A stretch of 64,000 nt of DNA from Verrucomicrobiota bacterium (GTDB lineage: Bacteria > Verrucomicrobiota > Kiritimatiellia > CAIQIC01 > JAGNIJ01): contig JAKLGK010000003.1 in NCBI GenBank assembly GCA_022710725.1, positions 1-64,000 of the forward strand. Direction: 5' to 3'. The notes under the pieces are model-generated. The model was not told the DNA's origin and did not search any database. It worked only from the letters and a program-made list of their open reading frames with translations. The position numbers were made by a program, and so were the translations under genes. This document shows, piece after piece, positions 42,670-51,920 of the stretch; within the stretch, counting starts at the first letter, position 1; each line of letters starts with the position of its first letter.

Positions 42670-43329
42670 GTGCATGCCGAGGAACCATCCCAGGCCCCGC
42701 GCTATTCCCGCGGCCACGAGCTGGCGAACAGCCTGACGCACGGGATCAGCGCGGCGCTGGCCGTCGCGGGGCTGGCGGTGCTGGTATCGTTCGCCGCGCT
42801 GCACGGGAACGCGTGGCACGTGGTGAGCTGCAGCGTCTACGGGACGACGCTGATCGCGCTGTTCCTGTGCTCGACGCTGTACCACAGCTTCTCGAATCCC
42901 CGGGTGAAGCATGTGCTGCGGGTGCTGGACCACGCCTCGATCTACCTGCTGATCGCGGGCTCGTATACGCCGTTCATGCTGGTCAACCTGCGCGGGCCGT
43001 GGGGCTGGAGCCTCTTCGGCGTGGTCTGGGGCCTGGCGCTGATCGGTATCATCCTCAAGCTTTTCTTCACGGGCCGGTTCCGCTACGCCTCGACGGCGAT
43101 CTACCTGGCGATGGGCTGGATGATCGTCATCGCGATCCGCCCGCTGGCCCGCGTCCTGCCGGCGGGCGGGATGGCCCTGCTGGCGGGCGGCGGCCTGCTG
43201 TACACGGGCGGCGCGGTGTTGTACCTGTTCAAGCGCATTCCGTACCACCACGCGATCTGGCACTTGTTCGTGCTCGCGGCGGCCGTCGCGCAGTACTTCG
43301 CGGTGATGTTTTACGTTGTGCCGCGGTAA
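42670..43329 (+). CDS. Hemolysin III family membrane protein
   Basis: A 219-residue seven-helix protein of the HlyIII/TrhA (PAQR) family. Conserved pieces are ELANSLTHGISAALAVAGLAVL, STLYHSFSN, LDHASIYLLIAGSYTPF and, near the C-terminus, PYHHAIWHLFVLAAAVAQYFAV, with metal-site histidines. Bacterial members are linked to membrane fluidity homeostasis rather than haemolysis. GTG 42670 is the only sensible start. Two TTCCAA-type dyads precede it, so it may be controlled by the factor that reads them. Confidence 0.88.
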   Translation: MHAEEPSQAPRYSRGHELANSLTHGISAALAVAGLAVLVSFAALHGNAWHVVSCSVYGTTLIALFLCSTLYHSFSNPRVKHVLRVLDHASIYLLIAGSYTPFMLVNLRGPWGWSLFGVVWGLALIGIILKLFFTGRFRYASTAIYLAMGWMIVIAIRPLARVLPAGGMALLAGGGLLYTGGAVLYLFKRIPYHHAIWHLFVLAAAVAQYFAVMFYVVPR

Positions 43330-43370
43330 CCAACCTTCTATCCTGTGGGCCGTAGCGCGTAAGGGAACCC

Positions 43371-43913
43371 ATGAAGACCCGGAAGTTCAACGACGAGGTG
43401 CTGTACCCGGCCGAGCAGCCGGTGGTGCTGGACCGCGCCTTCGTGGAGGAACTCAAGCGGCAGGCGGACCTCAACCCGCGCCGCCGGATCCGGATCTGCG
43501 CGCACGAGGATCCCGGCGAGCCGATCCACGAGATGCTCATCGTGCACGCGCGCATGACCTACGTGCGGCCGCACAAGCACCTGACCCGGATCGAGTCGTT
43601 CCACGTGGTCGAGGGCGAGGCGGATATGGTGATGTTCGACGAGCAGGGGGAGATCGCGCGGGTGATCCGGATGGGCCCCTTCGGGTCGGGGCAGCCGTTT
43701 TACTACCGGCTGGCGGGACCCGTGTATCACACGCTGCTGATCTACACGCCGCACCTGGTTTTCAAGGAAGTCACCAACGGTCCGTTCAATCGGGCCGACA
43801 CGGCGTTCCCGGCGTGGGCGCCGGAGGACGGGCAGGCGGGGGAGGCGGCCCGGTACCTAGCGCAGCTCGAGGCGCGTGTAAAAGCGAGGCGGGGGTCAAC
43901 ATGGATGAAGTGA
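43371..43913 (+). CDS. WbuC-family cupin metalloprotein
   Basis: A 180-residue cupin with MLIVHARMTYVRPHKHLTRIESFHVVEGEADMVMFDEQG, where the RPHKH segment and following Glu form the metal site. It belongs to the WbuC family found in polysaccharide clusters, of uncertain reaction. The last 13 bases overlap the start of the glycosyltransferase gene that follows. Confidence 0.82.
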   Translation: MKTRKFNDEVLYPAEQPVVLDRAFVEELKRQADLNPRRRIRICAHEDPGEPIHEMLIVHARMTYVRPHKHLTRIESFHVVEGEADMVMFDEQGEIARVIRMGPFGSGQPFYYRLAGPVYHTLLIYTPHLVFKEVTNGPFNRADTAFPAWAPEDGQAGEAARYLAQLEARVKARRGSTWMK

Positions 43914-44647
43914 AAAAGGAAAAAGTGGACGTGACGGTGATGGTGACCTGTTTCAACGAGCGGGACCTCGTGACGCAGGCCCTGGACACGATCCGCACGA
44001 CCATGGCGCTGTTCCCGCACACGTACGAGGTGCTGATTTACGACGACGCTTCCAGGGACGATTCCGTCCGGGTCATCCGCGAGTACATCGAGAAGAACGG
44101 CCTCCAGGGCCAGTTCGAGCTCGTGGCCAACGAGAAGAACCAGGGGATCGGGGTCAATTACTTCCGGGGCGCGGAAAAGGCGCGAGGCGATTACTACCTG
44201 ATCGTCCACGGAGACAACGCCGTCCCGAAGGACCAGATCAAGCACGTCATGAAACTGCTGGGCCTCGCGGACATCATCGTCCCGTACTACGGCACCCGGC
44301 TCTTCAGCCGGAAATTCAACTGCGACCACCGCAATTTCACGCGCCGGTTCCTCTCCGTCTGCTTCGCCCGGCTGGTCCGGCTGTTGAGCGGGCACGAGCT
44401 GCGCTATTTCAACGGGCTGGTGCTCCACCGGCGCGAGAACGTGGTGAAATACCGCGTGCCGACGTACGGGCTGGGCTACCAGGCGGAGCTGCTCTGCCGC
44501 GTGCTGAACAACCCGGACGTGACCTACCTCGAGGTGAAAATCCACAACTTCGACCGCGCCTCGGGCCCGACCTCCGCGTTCAAGCGCAAGAACATCATAT
44601 CGGTCATGGGCTCGCTGTTCCGGATCTTCCGGGGCCGCTTTGGCTGA
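43901..44647 (+). CDS. Family 2 glycosyltransferase
   Basis: A 248-residue GT-A enzyme with TVMVTCFNERDLVTQALDTI (start of the Rossmann-like fold), YEVLIYDDASRDDSV with the first acidic motif and YYLIVHGDNAVPKDQI with the DxD-like GDN. It transfers a sugar from a nucleotide or dolichol-type donor to a surface polymer or lipid carrier. The start ATG 43901 lies inside the end of the cupin gene, which indicates coupled translation. Confidence 0.88.
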   Translation: MDEVKKEKVDVTVMVTCFNERDLVTQALDTIRTTMALFPHTYEVLIYDDASRDDSVRVIREYIEKNGLQGQFELVANEKNQGIGVNYFRGAEKARGDYYLIVHGDNAVPKDQIKHVMKLLGLADIIVPYYGTRLFSRKFNCDHRNFTRRFLSVCFARLVRLLSGHELRYFNGLVLHRRENVVKYRVPTYGLGYQAELLCRVLNNPDVTYLEVKIHNFDRASGPTSAFKRKNIISVMGSLFRIFRGRFG

Positions 44648-44665
44648 CGCGCCCGGGTGGGAGTT

Positions 44666-44703
44666 GTAACAAAACTGTTCACACCCGTGATTAATAGTGT
44701 TAC
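44666..44703. promoter_or_regulatory. 38-bp palindromic element, copy 2
   Basis: Arms GTAACA and TGTTAC enclose an inner TCAC/GTGA dyad. The left half GTAACAAAACTGTTCACAC matches copy 1 (17546) at 17 of 19 bases. It begins 19 bases after the GT2 stop and ends 29 bases before the next ATG, the same type of placement as copy 1. Confidence 0.6.
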
Positions 44704-44731
44704 GGATGGCGCGGCGCGAAAGGCGGGCGGG

Positions 44732-46255
44732 ATGAACGACAAACCGCGGGAATGGATGGACGAGCGGCTCTTCGCCCTCCTGCTGACCGCGCTGTACGCC
44801 TGGCTGGTGCTGGGAACGATCCGGGTCCATGAGCCGTGGCGCGACGAGGCCCAGACCTGGCTGATCGGGCGCGACGCCTCCCTGGCCGAGACGTTCGCGC
44901 TGCTCCGCTACCAGGCGCACCCGGCGCTGTGGTATCTCCTGGTCCGGCCGCTGGCCCGGCTGGGCGCTCCGTACGCCTTCATGGGCCTGCTGCACGGCCT
45001 GCTGGCGGTCGGCAGCGCGTTCCTGGTTCTGCGGTTCGCTCCGTTGCCCCGCCTGACGCGCGCGCTCCTGGTGTTCTCGTTCTGGATGGTGTGGATGTAT
45101 GCCGTCGAAAGCCGGGTGTATGCCGTCGGCATCCTGCTGATGTTCCTGATCGCGTGGCGGTACCCGCAGCGGCACGAGCAGCCGTGGCGGCATGGCCTGC
45201 TGGTGGCCCTGCTGTTCAACAGCAACCTGCACATGGCCTTCCTGGCGGCCGGCCTGTCCGCCCTGTTCGCGTGGGAGACCGTGCGCGCGCGCCGGGCCGA
45301 CGCGGCGCACGGCCTGGCCCTGGCCCTGATGGGCGCCGGCGCGCTGCTGCTCGTCTGGCAATTCGATTTTTTCCGGCCCCCGCCCGACAACATGCACGGC
45401 GGGTCCTTTGTCTGGAGCAATCCGCCCTCCGTGATCCTGCGGGGCGTCACCACGGCGTTCTTCCCCGGCGTGCAGAATTTCTACGGATGGTTGGCCCCGC
45501 TTGCGCTGGCGATGATGGCGCTGCTGTTCTGGACGCTGCGGGCGAGGCCGGCGGCCCTGTTCCTCGCCGCCGCCCATGTCGTCGGCGTGAGCCTGCTGCT
45601 CTGGCTGACCAGCGCGCTTTCCCGCCACTATGGGTTGTTCCTCCTGGGCGGGGTGTTCGCGCTCTGGGTGGCGGCGGACGGGCCGGACGCGGGCGGCCGC
45701 GCCGATTTCCAGAAACAGCGGCGCGCGTTCCTCTGGGGGCTGAACCTGTGCCTGGCCTTCTCCCTGTACGAGGGCTGGAAACTGAACGCCATGGACCGGA
45801 AGCACGACTTCTCGGGCACGCGGCGGATGGCCGAGTATATCTGGCGCGAAGGCCTGGCGCGCTACCCGATCGCCGTCCACCGGTACGCCCACTTGAGCTC
45901 GATCGCGCCCTACTTCCCGGGCCGGAAATTCTGGTACATCGGGCGCGGCGAGTGGGTGACCTACGTGCGCCAGGACGCCGCGCACCGCCGGGCCAACGAG
46001 ATGTCCCACGAGGAGGCGGCGGCGCTGCTGGAGCAGCAGGTCCCCGCGGGAGAGCCGCTGCTCCTGCTCACCGACAAGCCGCTGAAGAGCGTCCCGCCCG
46101 GCTTCGTCCCCCTGCACAAGGTGGATGAAACCGTCCGCGGGACCGACGAGATGTGCTATCTGTACGCGCGGGATGTGTCCCGAACCGGGGGCGGCGGGCT
46201 CACAGGCGCTCGCTCTGGGTTTTCGACCGGAACAGCCACGACGACACGCCCATGA
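44732..46255 (+). CDS. GT-C/GT39-like membrane glycosyltransferase
   Basis: A 507-residue protein with about 11 membrane helices and an N-terminal loop carrying HEPWRDEAQTWLIGRD, the acidic motif of PMT/ArnT-like GT-C enzymes that use polyprenyl-phosphate sugars. The first 70 residues and a loop around LRYQAHPALWYLL support this. I chose ATG 44732 with an AAGGCGGG site; an earlier GTG lies before the palindrome. Its 3' end overlaps the end of the convergent minus-strand membrane gene by 56 bases. It probably adds a sugar to a surface polymer in the periplasm. Confidence 0.8.
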   Translation: MNDKPREWMDERLFALLLTALYAWLVLGTIRVHEPWRDEAQTWLIGRDASLAETFALLRYQAHPALWYLLVRPLARLGAPYAFMGLLHGLLAVGSAFLVLRFAPLPRLTRALLVFSFWMVWMYAVESRVYAVGILLMFLIAWRYPQRHEQPWRHGLLVALLFNSNLHMAFLAAGLSALFAWETVRARRADAAHGLALALMGAGALLLVWQFDFFRPPPDNMHGGSFVWSNPPSVILRGVTTAFFPGVQNFYGWLAPLALAMMALLFWTLRARPAALFLAAAHVVGVSLLLWLTSALSRHYGLFLLGGVFALWVAADGPDAGGRADFQKQRRAFLWGLNLCLAFSLYEGWKLNAMDRKHDFSGTRRMAEYIWREGLARYPIAVHRYAHLSSIAPYFPGRKFWYIGRGEWVTYVRQDAAHRRANEMSHEEAAALLEQQVPAGEPLLLLTDKPLKSVPPGFVPLHKVDETVRGTDEMCYLYARDVSRTGGGGLTGARSGFSTGTATTTRP

Positions 46256-46733
46256 TGACGGCGATCAGGACGCCGCGCGCGCGGTCGTGCCAGCGGCCGC
46301 CGCGCCGCTCGATGAACCGGTTCTGCTCCAGGTCCGCGAGCCGCCGCGTGATCATGTCCTCCAGCGAGTAGTCCTGCTGGAGGTCGGCGGGATGCGCCGT
46401 GCGGCCGGGCGCCTGGAGCACCATCACGAGGAACCGCAGCGTGACCGACCGCTCGACATGGTAGAAGAACTCCACGTACAGGAAGAACAGCAGCAGGTGG
46501 AACAGGTAGGCGTGGAACAGGCCCAACCCGAACCAGCCCTCGACATCGGTCTGCGCGTCGACGGGCAGCGGCAGCCAGCGGTAGGCGGCGTAGACGAAGG
46601 GCAGGCTGCAGAGGTAGCCGGTCAGCATCGCGTAGAAGCGGTTGCGCGCCGGGCGGATGTGCATGGCCGCGAGCTGCAGGAGCATCCAGGCCAGCGAAAC
46701 TACGATGGCGGTCAACAGGCCGTGCGTGAACAT
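46200..46733 (-). CDS. Membrane protein, partner of a TM-winged-helix protein
   Basis: A 177-residue protein with four hydrophobic helices (LLTAIVVSLAWMLLQLAA, FYAMLTGYLCSLPFVYAAY, LFHAYLFHLLLFFLYVEFFY and a C-terminal one), and a cytosolic segment (DYSLEDMITRRLADLEQNRFIERRGGRWHD) that reads like a winged-helix DNA- or protein-binding segment. No known family is recognised. Its ATG overlaps the stop of the upstream gene (46733), so the two act together. It sits among polysaccharide genes and may regulate or assist them. Confidence 0.6.
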   Translation of the reverse strand: MFTHGLLTAIVVSLAWMLLQLAAMHIRPARNRFYAMLTGYLCSLPFVYAAYRWLPLPVDAQTDVEGWFGLGLFHAYLFHLLLFFLYVEFFYHVERSVTLRFLVMVLQAPGRTAHPADLQQDYSLEDMITRRLADLEQNRFIERRGGRWHDRARGVLIAVIMGVSSWLFRSKTQSERL

Positions 46734-47275
46734 CAGCCCCCCATTCCCAGGTTGAGGATTCGCTTGCCGAGCCAGGCGATCCGCGCCGCCCACACGCCCT
46801 TGGCCGTCAGGCGGCAATCGCCCGACGCCGGCTCGATCGTGATGTAGCCCGTCTCCGCGAGGCGGGGCAGGCGCCAGGCGTAGATCTTGTCCGCGCCGTC
46901 GGCGGTGCGGAACCTGGCGATGATCTCCTCCGTGGCCAGGCCGCGGGAGCCGCTCCGGAGGATCTCGAGCAGGAGGCACGTGGAGAACCCGCCGTTGACG
47001 CCGAAGAAGAAGTCCATGACATTGTGCATGTTCAGGGCGAACACCACGTAGCCGTACGCGGCGTCGAGCTTCCAGGGCGCGAGGCTCCAGGCCTGCGGCA
47101 GGATCCACACGTGGTCCGGCGTGGCGAAGTAGGCGAGGAAGTAGAGCGGCGTCCAGGCGGCGAACAGGGAAAAGAAGAGCTTCGAATACCGCTCCACGCG
47201 GACGAGATGCGCCGTGATCCAGATGGAGATCACGTAGCCGACCAGCGCCAGCGCTGAAATCAGGAGTCCTTTCAT
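46733..47275 (-). CDS. Membrane protein with C-terminal winged-helix domain
   Basis: A 180-residue protein with three or four membrane helices in the first 105 residues (including MKGLLISALALVGYVISIW and NMHNVMDFFFGV). The tail after about residue 110 (GLATEEIIARFRTADGADKIYAWRLPRLAETGYITIEPASGDCRLTAKG) looks like a winged helix-turn-helix. This could be a membrane-bound transcription regulator or a signalling subunit. It overlaps the next gene (46200-46733), which has a similar layout. No homologous family is known to me. Confidence 0.6.
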   Translation of the reverse strand: MKGLLISALALVGYVISIWITAHLVRVERYSKLFFSLFAAWTPLYFLAYFATPDHVWILPQAWSLAPWKLDAAYGYVVFALNMHNVMDFFFGVNGGFSTCLLLEILRSGSRGLATEEIIARFRTADGADKIYAWRLPRLAETGYITIEPASGDCRLTAKGVWAARIAWLGKRILNLGMGG

Positions 47276-47364
47276 GGGCCTGCCGCGCCGGACCGAGTTC
47301 CGGCGACGGGGCCTACTGTACCAGCCGCCGGGGGGCGGCACAAGCGGCGGCCGCGTCTCCGAAA

Positions 47365-47393
47365 TGGACAAGGGGAGGGCGGCCCTGTATGAT
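47365..47393 (+). promoter_or_regulatory. Sigma-70 promoter for the methyltransferase gene
   Basis: TGGACA (47365-47370), exactly 17 bases, then TATGAT (47388-47393). Transcription would start about 25 bases before ATG 47424. Confidence 0.7.
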
Positions 47394-47423
47394 GCGCCAC
47401 CATCACGAGGCTGAAGTCGAAGC

Positions 47424-48650
47424 ATGACCCAGGGCGATATCCAGTTGACGGAGTGCTGCCTGTGCGCGCAGAGCGCGGTGCGGGAGCTCGCGGATTTCGG
47501 CCCGCAGCCCATCTGCAACCGCTATCTCCCGCGCCCGGACGGGCCCGAGTTCATGCACCCGATGGCGCTCGGCCAGTGCGGGGCGTGCGGACTGGTCCAG
47601 CTGCTGCGGCCGGTGCCGGCGGAGGAGATCGTGCCGCCGTACGACTGGATCGTCTACAACGAGCCGGAAGGCCACCTGGACCGGCTGGCGGATATCCTGT
47701 CGGGGCTGCCCGGGCTGCTCAAGCGCGGCGTGATCGCCGGGGTGAGCTACAAGGACGACACGCTGCTGCGGCGGCTGCGGGAGCGGGGCCACCGGTACAC
47801 CTGGCGGCTCGACGCGCATCGCGACCTCGACATGGAGAGCACGGGGGCCAGCGTCGAACTGCTCCAGGGGCGCATTTCGCCGGAGGGCGCGACGCATATC
47901 ACGCACGGCCGCGGGCGCTCGGACATGGTGATCGGCCGGCAGGTGCTGGAGCACTCCCACCGCATGCGGGACTTCCTGGAGGGGCTGAAGCGGCTGCTCT
48001 ACCCGGGCGGGTTCGTCGTCGTCGAGGTCCCCGACTGCACGCGGGCGGTCGAGAACGGGGACGCCGCCATCCTCTGGGAGGAGCACATCGTCTATTTCAC
48101 CCCCCAGACGTTCCGGTGGAACCTGGCCATTGCGGGCTTCAAGCTGGTGCACTACGAGTGCTTCCCGTATCCCTTCGAGAACTCGCTCGTCGCCGTCGTG
48201 CAGGCGGACGCCGCCGCGTCGGAAGGCGCGTTCCCGCCGGCCTCGTCGCTGGAGCCGGAGTTCGACCGGGCCCGCCGGTTTGTCCGCGGTATCGAGGAGC
48301 AGAGACGGAAGGCCCGGGCCCTCTTTGCGCGCTACCGGGCGGGCGGGGGGCGGGTCGCGCTCTTCGGCGCCGGGCACCTGGCCTGCACCTACATCAACAT
48401 CCTCGGCCTGGCGGATGTCATCGATTTCGTCGTGGACGACCACCCGAAGAAGAAGGGGCTGTTCATGCCGGGCTCGCGCCTGCCGATCCGGGGCTCGGAG
48501 GCCCTGCTCACGGAGAACGTCAAGCTCTGCCTGTTGAGCTTGAGCCCGGAGGCGGAGGACAAGGTGATCGGGCGGAACCAGGCCTTCCTGGCGCGCGGCG
48601 GCGTTTTTTCCTCGATCAATCCGTCCAGCAAACACGCGTTGAAACTGTGA
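47424..48650 (+). CDS. SAM-dependent C-methyltransferase with N-terminal zinc-binding domain
   Basis: A 408-residue protein of the class seen in sugar C-methyltransferases. An N-terminal Cys cluster (ECCLCAQ, GQCGACGLVQ) forms a zinc site, the central region has GRQVLEHSHRMRDFLEGLKRLLYPGGFVVVEVPD of the methyltransferase fold, and a C-terminal C-methyltransferase domain has RVALFGAGHLACTYINILG and VDDHPKKKGLFMPGSRLPI. The SAM-binding motif I itself is not clearly canonical. It works with the SDR that follows, whose GTG or ATG start lies near its stop. It is probably the branching step of a modified deoxysugar. Confidence 0.82.
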   Translation: MTQGDIQLTECCLCAQSAVRELADFGPQPICNRYLPRPDGPEFMHPMALGQCGACGLVQLLRPVPAEEIVPPYDWIVYNEPEGHLDRLADILSGLPGLLKRGVIAGVSYKDDTLLRRLRERGHRYTWRLDAHRDLDMESTGASVELLQGRISPEGATHITHGRGRSDMVIGRQVLEHSHRMRDFLEGLKRLLYPGGFVVVEVPDCTRAVENGDAAILWEEHIVYFTPQTFRWNLAIAGFKLVHYECFPYPFENSLVAVVQADAAASEGAFPPASSLEPEFDRARRFVRGIEEQRRKARALFARYRAGGGRVALFGAGHLACTYINILGLADVIDFVVDDHPKKKGLFMPGSRLPIRGSEALLTENVKLCLLSLSPEAEDKVIGRNQAFLARGGVFSSINPSSKHALKL

Positions 48651-48655
48651 ACCGT

Positions 48656-49576
48656 ATGGCCGCCACCCCTCCAACCGTTCTCGTCGTCGGCGCCTCGGGC
48701 TTCGTGGGCGGGCATGCCCTGCGGCATCTGTGCAGCCTCGGATGGAAGGTGGTCGGCACGCGCATGCGCGGGAAGGACGGCGGCCTGCGCGCGTTCGACA
48801 TCGTGCGGGACCGCTTGGCGGACCGCGTCGACGAGATCATGGGCGAAGCAGGGCGGCCCACCCACGTGGTCAACTGCGCGGCGATGGCCCAGCCCGATCG
48901 CTGTTTCCTGGAGCGCGAGTTGAGCTACCAGATCAACGTGGTCGGGACGATCCGCCTGATCGAGGACGCCTTCGCGATCGGCGCGCGGCCGATCTGCATG
49001 ACCTCGGGGTTCGCCTACGACGGCGTCTCGGGCTACTACGCGGACGATGAGCCGCACGCGCCGATCAACGAGTACGGCCGCCACAAGGCGGAGGTCGAGG
49101 AATACTGCGCCGCGCACCACCCGGACACGCTGCACTACCGGCTCGACAAGGTCATCGGCGACGACCCGGCCGAGTACCAGATGTTCACCGAGTGGTACCA
49201 ATGGCATCTCCAGGGCAAGCCCGTCGTGTGCATCGCCAACCAGCTATTCTCGCCGACCAACGTGCGCGACGTGGCCCGGGCCATCCAGGCCGGTTGCGAG
49301 CGCGGGCTCACGGGGGTGTACAACATCGCCAACCCGGAATATTTCACGCGGGAGGAACTGGCCCGCCAGTTCTTCCGGCTGCTCGGCCTGCAGGCCCGGA
49401 TCGTCTGCCGGACCCAGGAGGAACTGAAGTTCATCGACCTTCGGCCGGAGAAAACCTATCTCGATTCCACGAAATTCCAGAAGGACGCCGACTTCCGGTT
49501 TACCTCCGTGCGGGAAACGATCCGCACGTTCATCGAGCGCCTGAAGCAGGACCCGGCGCGGGCCGGGGAAAAGTGA
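48656..49576 (+). CDS. NAD-dependent sugar reductase/epimerase (RmlD-like SDR)
   Basis: A 306-residue SDR with LVVGASGFVGGHALRHL at the N-terminus (Rossmann motif), the catalytic Tyr and Lys in EYGRHKAEVEEY and a C-terminal substrate region with VYNIANPEYFTREELARQFF. It resembles dTDP-4-dehydrorhamnose reductase-like enzymes. A GTG at 48647 overlapping the previous stop is an alternative start. With the methyltransferase it likely makes a branched or 4-reduced deoxysugar. Confidence 0.85.
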   Translation: MAATPPTVLVVGASGFVGGHALRHLCSLGWKVVGTRMRGKDGGLRAFDIVRDRLADRVDEIMGEAGRPTHVVNCAAMAQPDRCFLERELSYQINVVGTIRLIEDAFAIGARPICMTSGFAYDGVSGYYADDEPHAPINEYGRHKAEVEEYCAAHHPDTLHYRLDKVIGDDPAEYQMFTEWYQWHLQGKPVVCIANQLFSPTNVRDVARAIQAGCERGLTGVYNIANPEYFTREELARQFFRLLGLQARIVCRTQEELKFIDLRPEKTYLDSTKFQKDADFRFTSVRETIRTFIERLKQDPARAGEK

Positions 49577-49598
49577 AGCCCTCCTGTTGCCGCCGGAT

Positions 49599-50966
49599 AT
49601 GAAAACGGAATGGTGCAAGTGGATAGCCGCGGGCGCGGTGGCCCTGGCGTGGCCAACCGGCGGGGCGGACGCGTCCAACCGCCGCACGCCCATCGTCGAG
49701 GCGGTCGAGAAGGCCATGCCGGGCGTCGTGAACATCGGCACCGAGCAGCTGGTCACCGTGCGCCACACCGATCCGTTCCGCCGGTTCCGGGGAGACCTGT
49801 TCGACCAGTTCTACCGCGATTTCTTCGCCGGCCCGGCGACGCCCCAGGTCCGGCACTCCCTGGGCTCCGGGATCGTCATCGACCCCGCCGGCTATATCCT
49901 GACCAACTTCCACGTCGTCGAGAGGGCGTCGCGCATCCGGGTGACCCTCGGGGACGACACCACCTACGACGCCGTCTTTCTCGCCGGCGACGAAGTCAAC
50001 GACCTGGCCCTGCTGAAGATCGAGCCGGCAGGGCCGCTGACCCCCGTGGAATTCGCGCGCGACGACGACCTGATGCTCGGCGAGACGGTCATCGCGCTGG
50101 GCAACCCGTTCGGCCTGGCGCAGACGGTCACCGTCGGCGTCCTCTCGGCCAAGAACCGCGAGGCGCGGTACCAGGGAGAGGTGCTTTACCGGGACATCCT
50201 CCAGACGGACGCCGCGGTGAATCCCGGCAGCTCCGGCGGCCCGTTGTTGAACGCCGACGGCGAGATGATCGGGGTGAACGTGGCGATCTACCGCGAGGCC
50301 CAGAACATCGGGTTCGCGGTGCCCGTCCGCCGGGTGCGCGACCTGCTGGCGCGCTGGCTCTGTCCCCGCCTGCTGGGCAAGCGCTGGCTGGGCTTCGAGG
50401 CGGATGCGTCCAACGGAGTGCTCCGCGTGGCGCACCCGGAGGCGATGCCGGAACTGGCCGTCGACGAGCGGCTGGCGGCCGGCGACGTCATCCGGTCCGT
50501 GGGCGGAGCGCCCGTCCGCGACCTCTACGATTTTCACAAGGCGCTCCTGGCGTACGGGGTGGGGCAGACGGTGGACATCGGTTTCGAGCGCGAGGGGAAA
50601 CCGGCGGCCGTCCCCGTGACCGTGGCGGCGCTCCCGAAACCCGCGGGCGAAAAGCTGGCGCGGCGGCGCCTGGGCCTGGACCTGGCGGAGAAGCCGTTCG
50701 GCCCCGAGAAGGGGCGCGCGCCGTTCGGCAACGGCGTGGCCATCTCCGGCGTCGTCCCGGGCGGCGCGGGGGAGCAAGTCGGCCTGCGCCCGGGGCTCTA
50801 CGTGGCGCGCATCAACGAGATGCAGATCAACTCGCTCGAGGACGCGGGCCTGGCGCTCGAGTCCGTACGGACCGGCGACCCGCTCCTGCTGACCGTCGTC
50901 AACCTCGAGGAGAGCGGGCCCTACCTGATCGCCCAGAGTTCCCAGGTCCGGATGAACGCGGAGTGA
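49599..50966 (+). CDS. HtrA/DegP-like serine protease with PDZ domains
   Basis: A 455-residue periplasmic protease-chaperone. It has a signal peptide, a trypsin-like domain with the triad His105 (TNFHVVE), Asp135 (NDLALLK) and Ser212 (NPGSSGGPL), then PDZ1 (from about 265, with AAGDVIRSVGGAPVRDLYDF) and a second PDZ-like domain (from about 385). It degrades misfolded exported proteins. It is the first gene of a block of exporter-like genes ending with AsmA. ATG 49587 is an alternative start. Confidence 0.9.
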   Translation: MKTEWCKWIAAGAVALAWPTGGADASNRRTPIVEAVEKAMPGVVNIGTEQLVTVRHTDPFRRFRGDLFDQFYRDFFAGPATPQVRHSLGSGIVIDPAGYILTNFHVVERASRIRVTLGDDTTYDAVFLAGDEVNDLALLKIEPAGPLTPVEFARDDDLMLGETVIALGNPFGLAQTVTVGVLSAKNREARYQGEVLYRDILQTDAAVNPGSSGGPLLNADGEMIGVNVAIYREAQNIGFAVPVRRVRDLLARWLCPRLLGKRWLGFEADASNGVLRVAHPEAMPELAVDERLAAGDVIRSVGGAPVRDLYDFHKALLAYGVGQTVDIGFEREGKPAAVPVTVAALPKPAGEKLARRRLGLDLAEKPFGPEKGRAPFGNGVAISGVVPGGAGEQVGLRPGLYVARINEMQINSLEDAGLALESVRTGDPLLLTVVNLEESGPYLIAQSSQVRMNAE

Positions 50967-50969
50967 CGC

Positions 50970-51920
50970 ATGATCCGGGTCACCCATCTCACGAAACGTT
51001 TCGCCGGCTGCGTGGCGGTGGACGACGTCTCGTTCCGCATCGAGCCCGGCGAGGTCGTCGGCTTCCTGGGCGTCAACGGCGCGGGCAAGACCACGACGCT
51101 GCGCATCCTGTCGTGCTACCTCCCCGCCACGTCGGGCACGGCGGAGGTCGCGGGCTTTGACGTCTTCCGCGATTCCCTGGAGGTCCGCCGGCGCATCGGC
51201 TACCTGCCGGAGAACGCGCCGCTGTACCCCGAGATGCGGGTGGACGAGTACCTGCGCTTCCGGGCGCGCCTCAAGGGCGTCTCGCCCGCCGCCTGCCGCC
51301 GCCGCGTGCAGGAGGTCAAGGATCGCTGCGGCTTGAAGGACGCCGGCCGGCGGATCATCGGGCAGCTTTCGCGGGGATACCGGCAACGCGTGGGCCTGGC
51401 CGACTGCCTGGTCCACGATCCCGAACTGCTGATCCTGGACGAGCCGACGCTGGGGCTGGATCCCGCCCAGGTCATCCAGGTGCGCGAGCTGATCCGGGCA
51501 CTGGCCCGGCGGCACACGATCCTGCTTTCCACGCACATCCTCCCCGAGGTCGAAGCCGTCTGCCGGCGCGTGCTGATCATCAACCGCGGCCGGATCGTCG
51601 CCTCGGACTCGCCCGGGCAGTTGCGCGAGAACCTGCAGTCCGGCGCCCGGGCGGTGACGGAGATCGCGGGCCCCGCGGACGAGGTCCGCCGGGGGTTGGA
51701 GGCGCTGCCGGACGTGCGCAGCGTGCGCCCGGATGAGGAAGACGGCCCGTGGCGGCGCTATCTTATCGAGGGCGCGCACGGCACGGATGTCCGGCCCGCG
51801 GTCTTCGAGCTGGCGGCGCGGAACGGATGGCCCCTGCGCGAGTTGCGCCAGGAGCGCAACACGCTGGAGGAGATCTTCGTGAGCCTGACCGGCACGGCGC
51901 CGGGGGAGAAGCGGCCGTGA
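50970..51920 (+). CDS. GldA-like ABC transporter ATP-binding protein
   Basis: A 316-residue ATPase with Walker A GVNGAGKTT at 34-42, signature LSRGYRQRVG and Walker B LLILDEPTLGLD. It belongs to the class linked in Bacteroidetes with gliding motility (GldA) and in PVC bacteria with uncharacterised exporters. It is followed by a permease (GTG overlap) and a GldG-like protein, so all three form one transporter. Confidence 0.9.
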   Translation: MIRVTHLTKRFAGCVAVDDVSFRIEPGEVVGFLGVNGAGKTTTLRILSCYLPATSGTAEVAGFDVFRDSLEVRRRIGYLPENAPLYPEMRVDEYLRFRARLKGVSPAACRRRVQEVKDRCGLKDAGRRIIGQLSRGYRQRVGLADCLVHDPELLILDEPTLGLDPAQVIQVRELIRALARRHTILLSTHILPEVEAVCRRVLIINRGRIVASDSPGQLRENLQSGARAVTEIAGPADEVRRGLEALPDVRSVRPDEEDGPWRRYLIEGAHGTDVRPAVFELAARNGWPLRELRQERNTLEEIFVSLTGTAPGEKRP

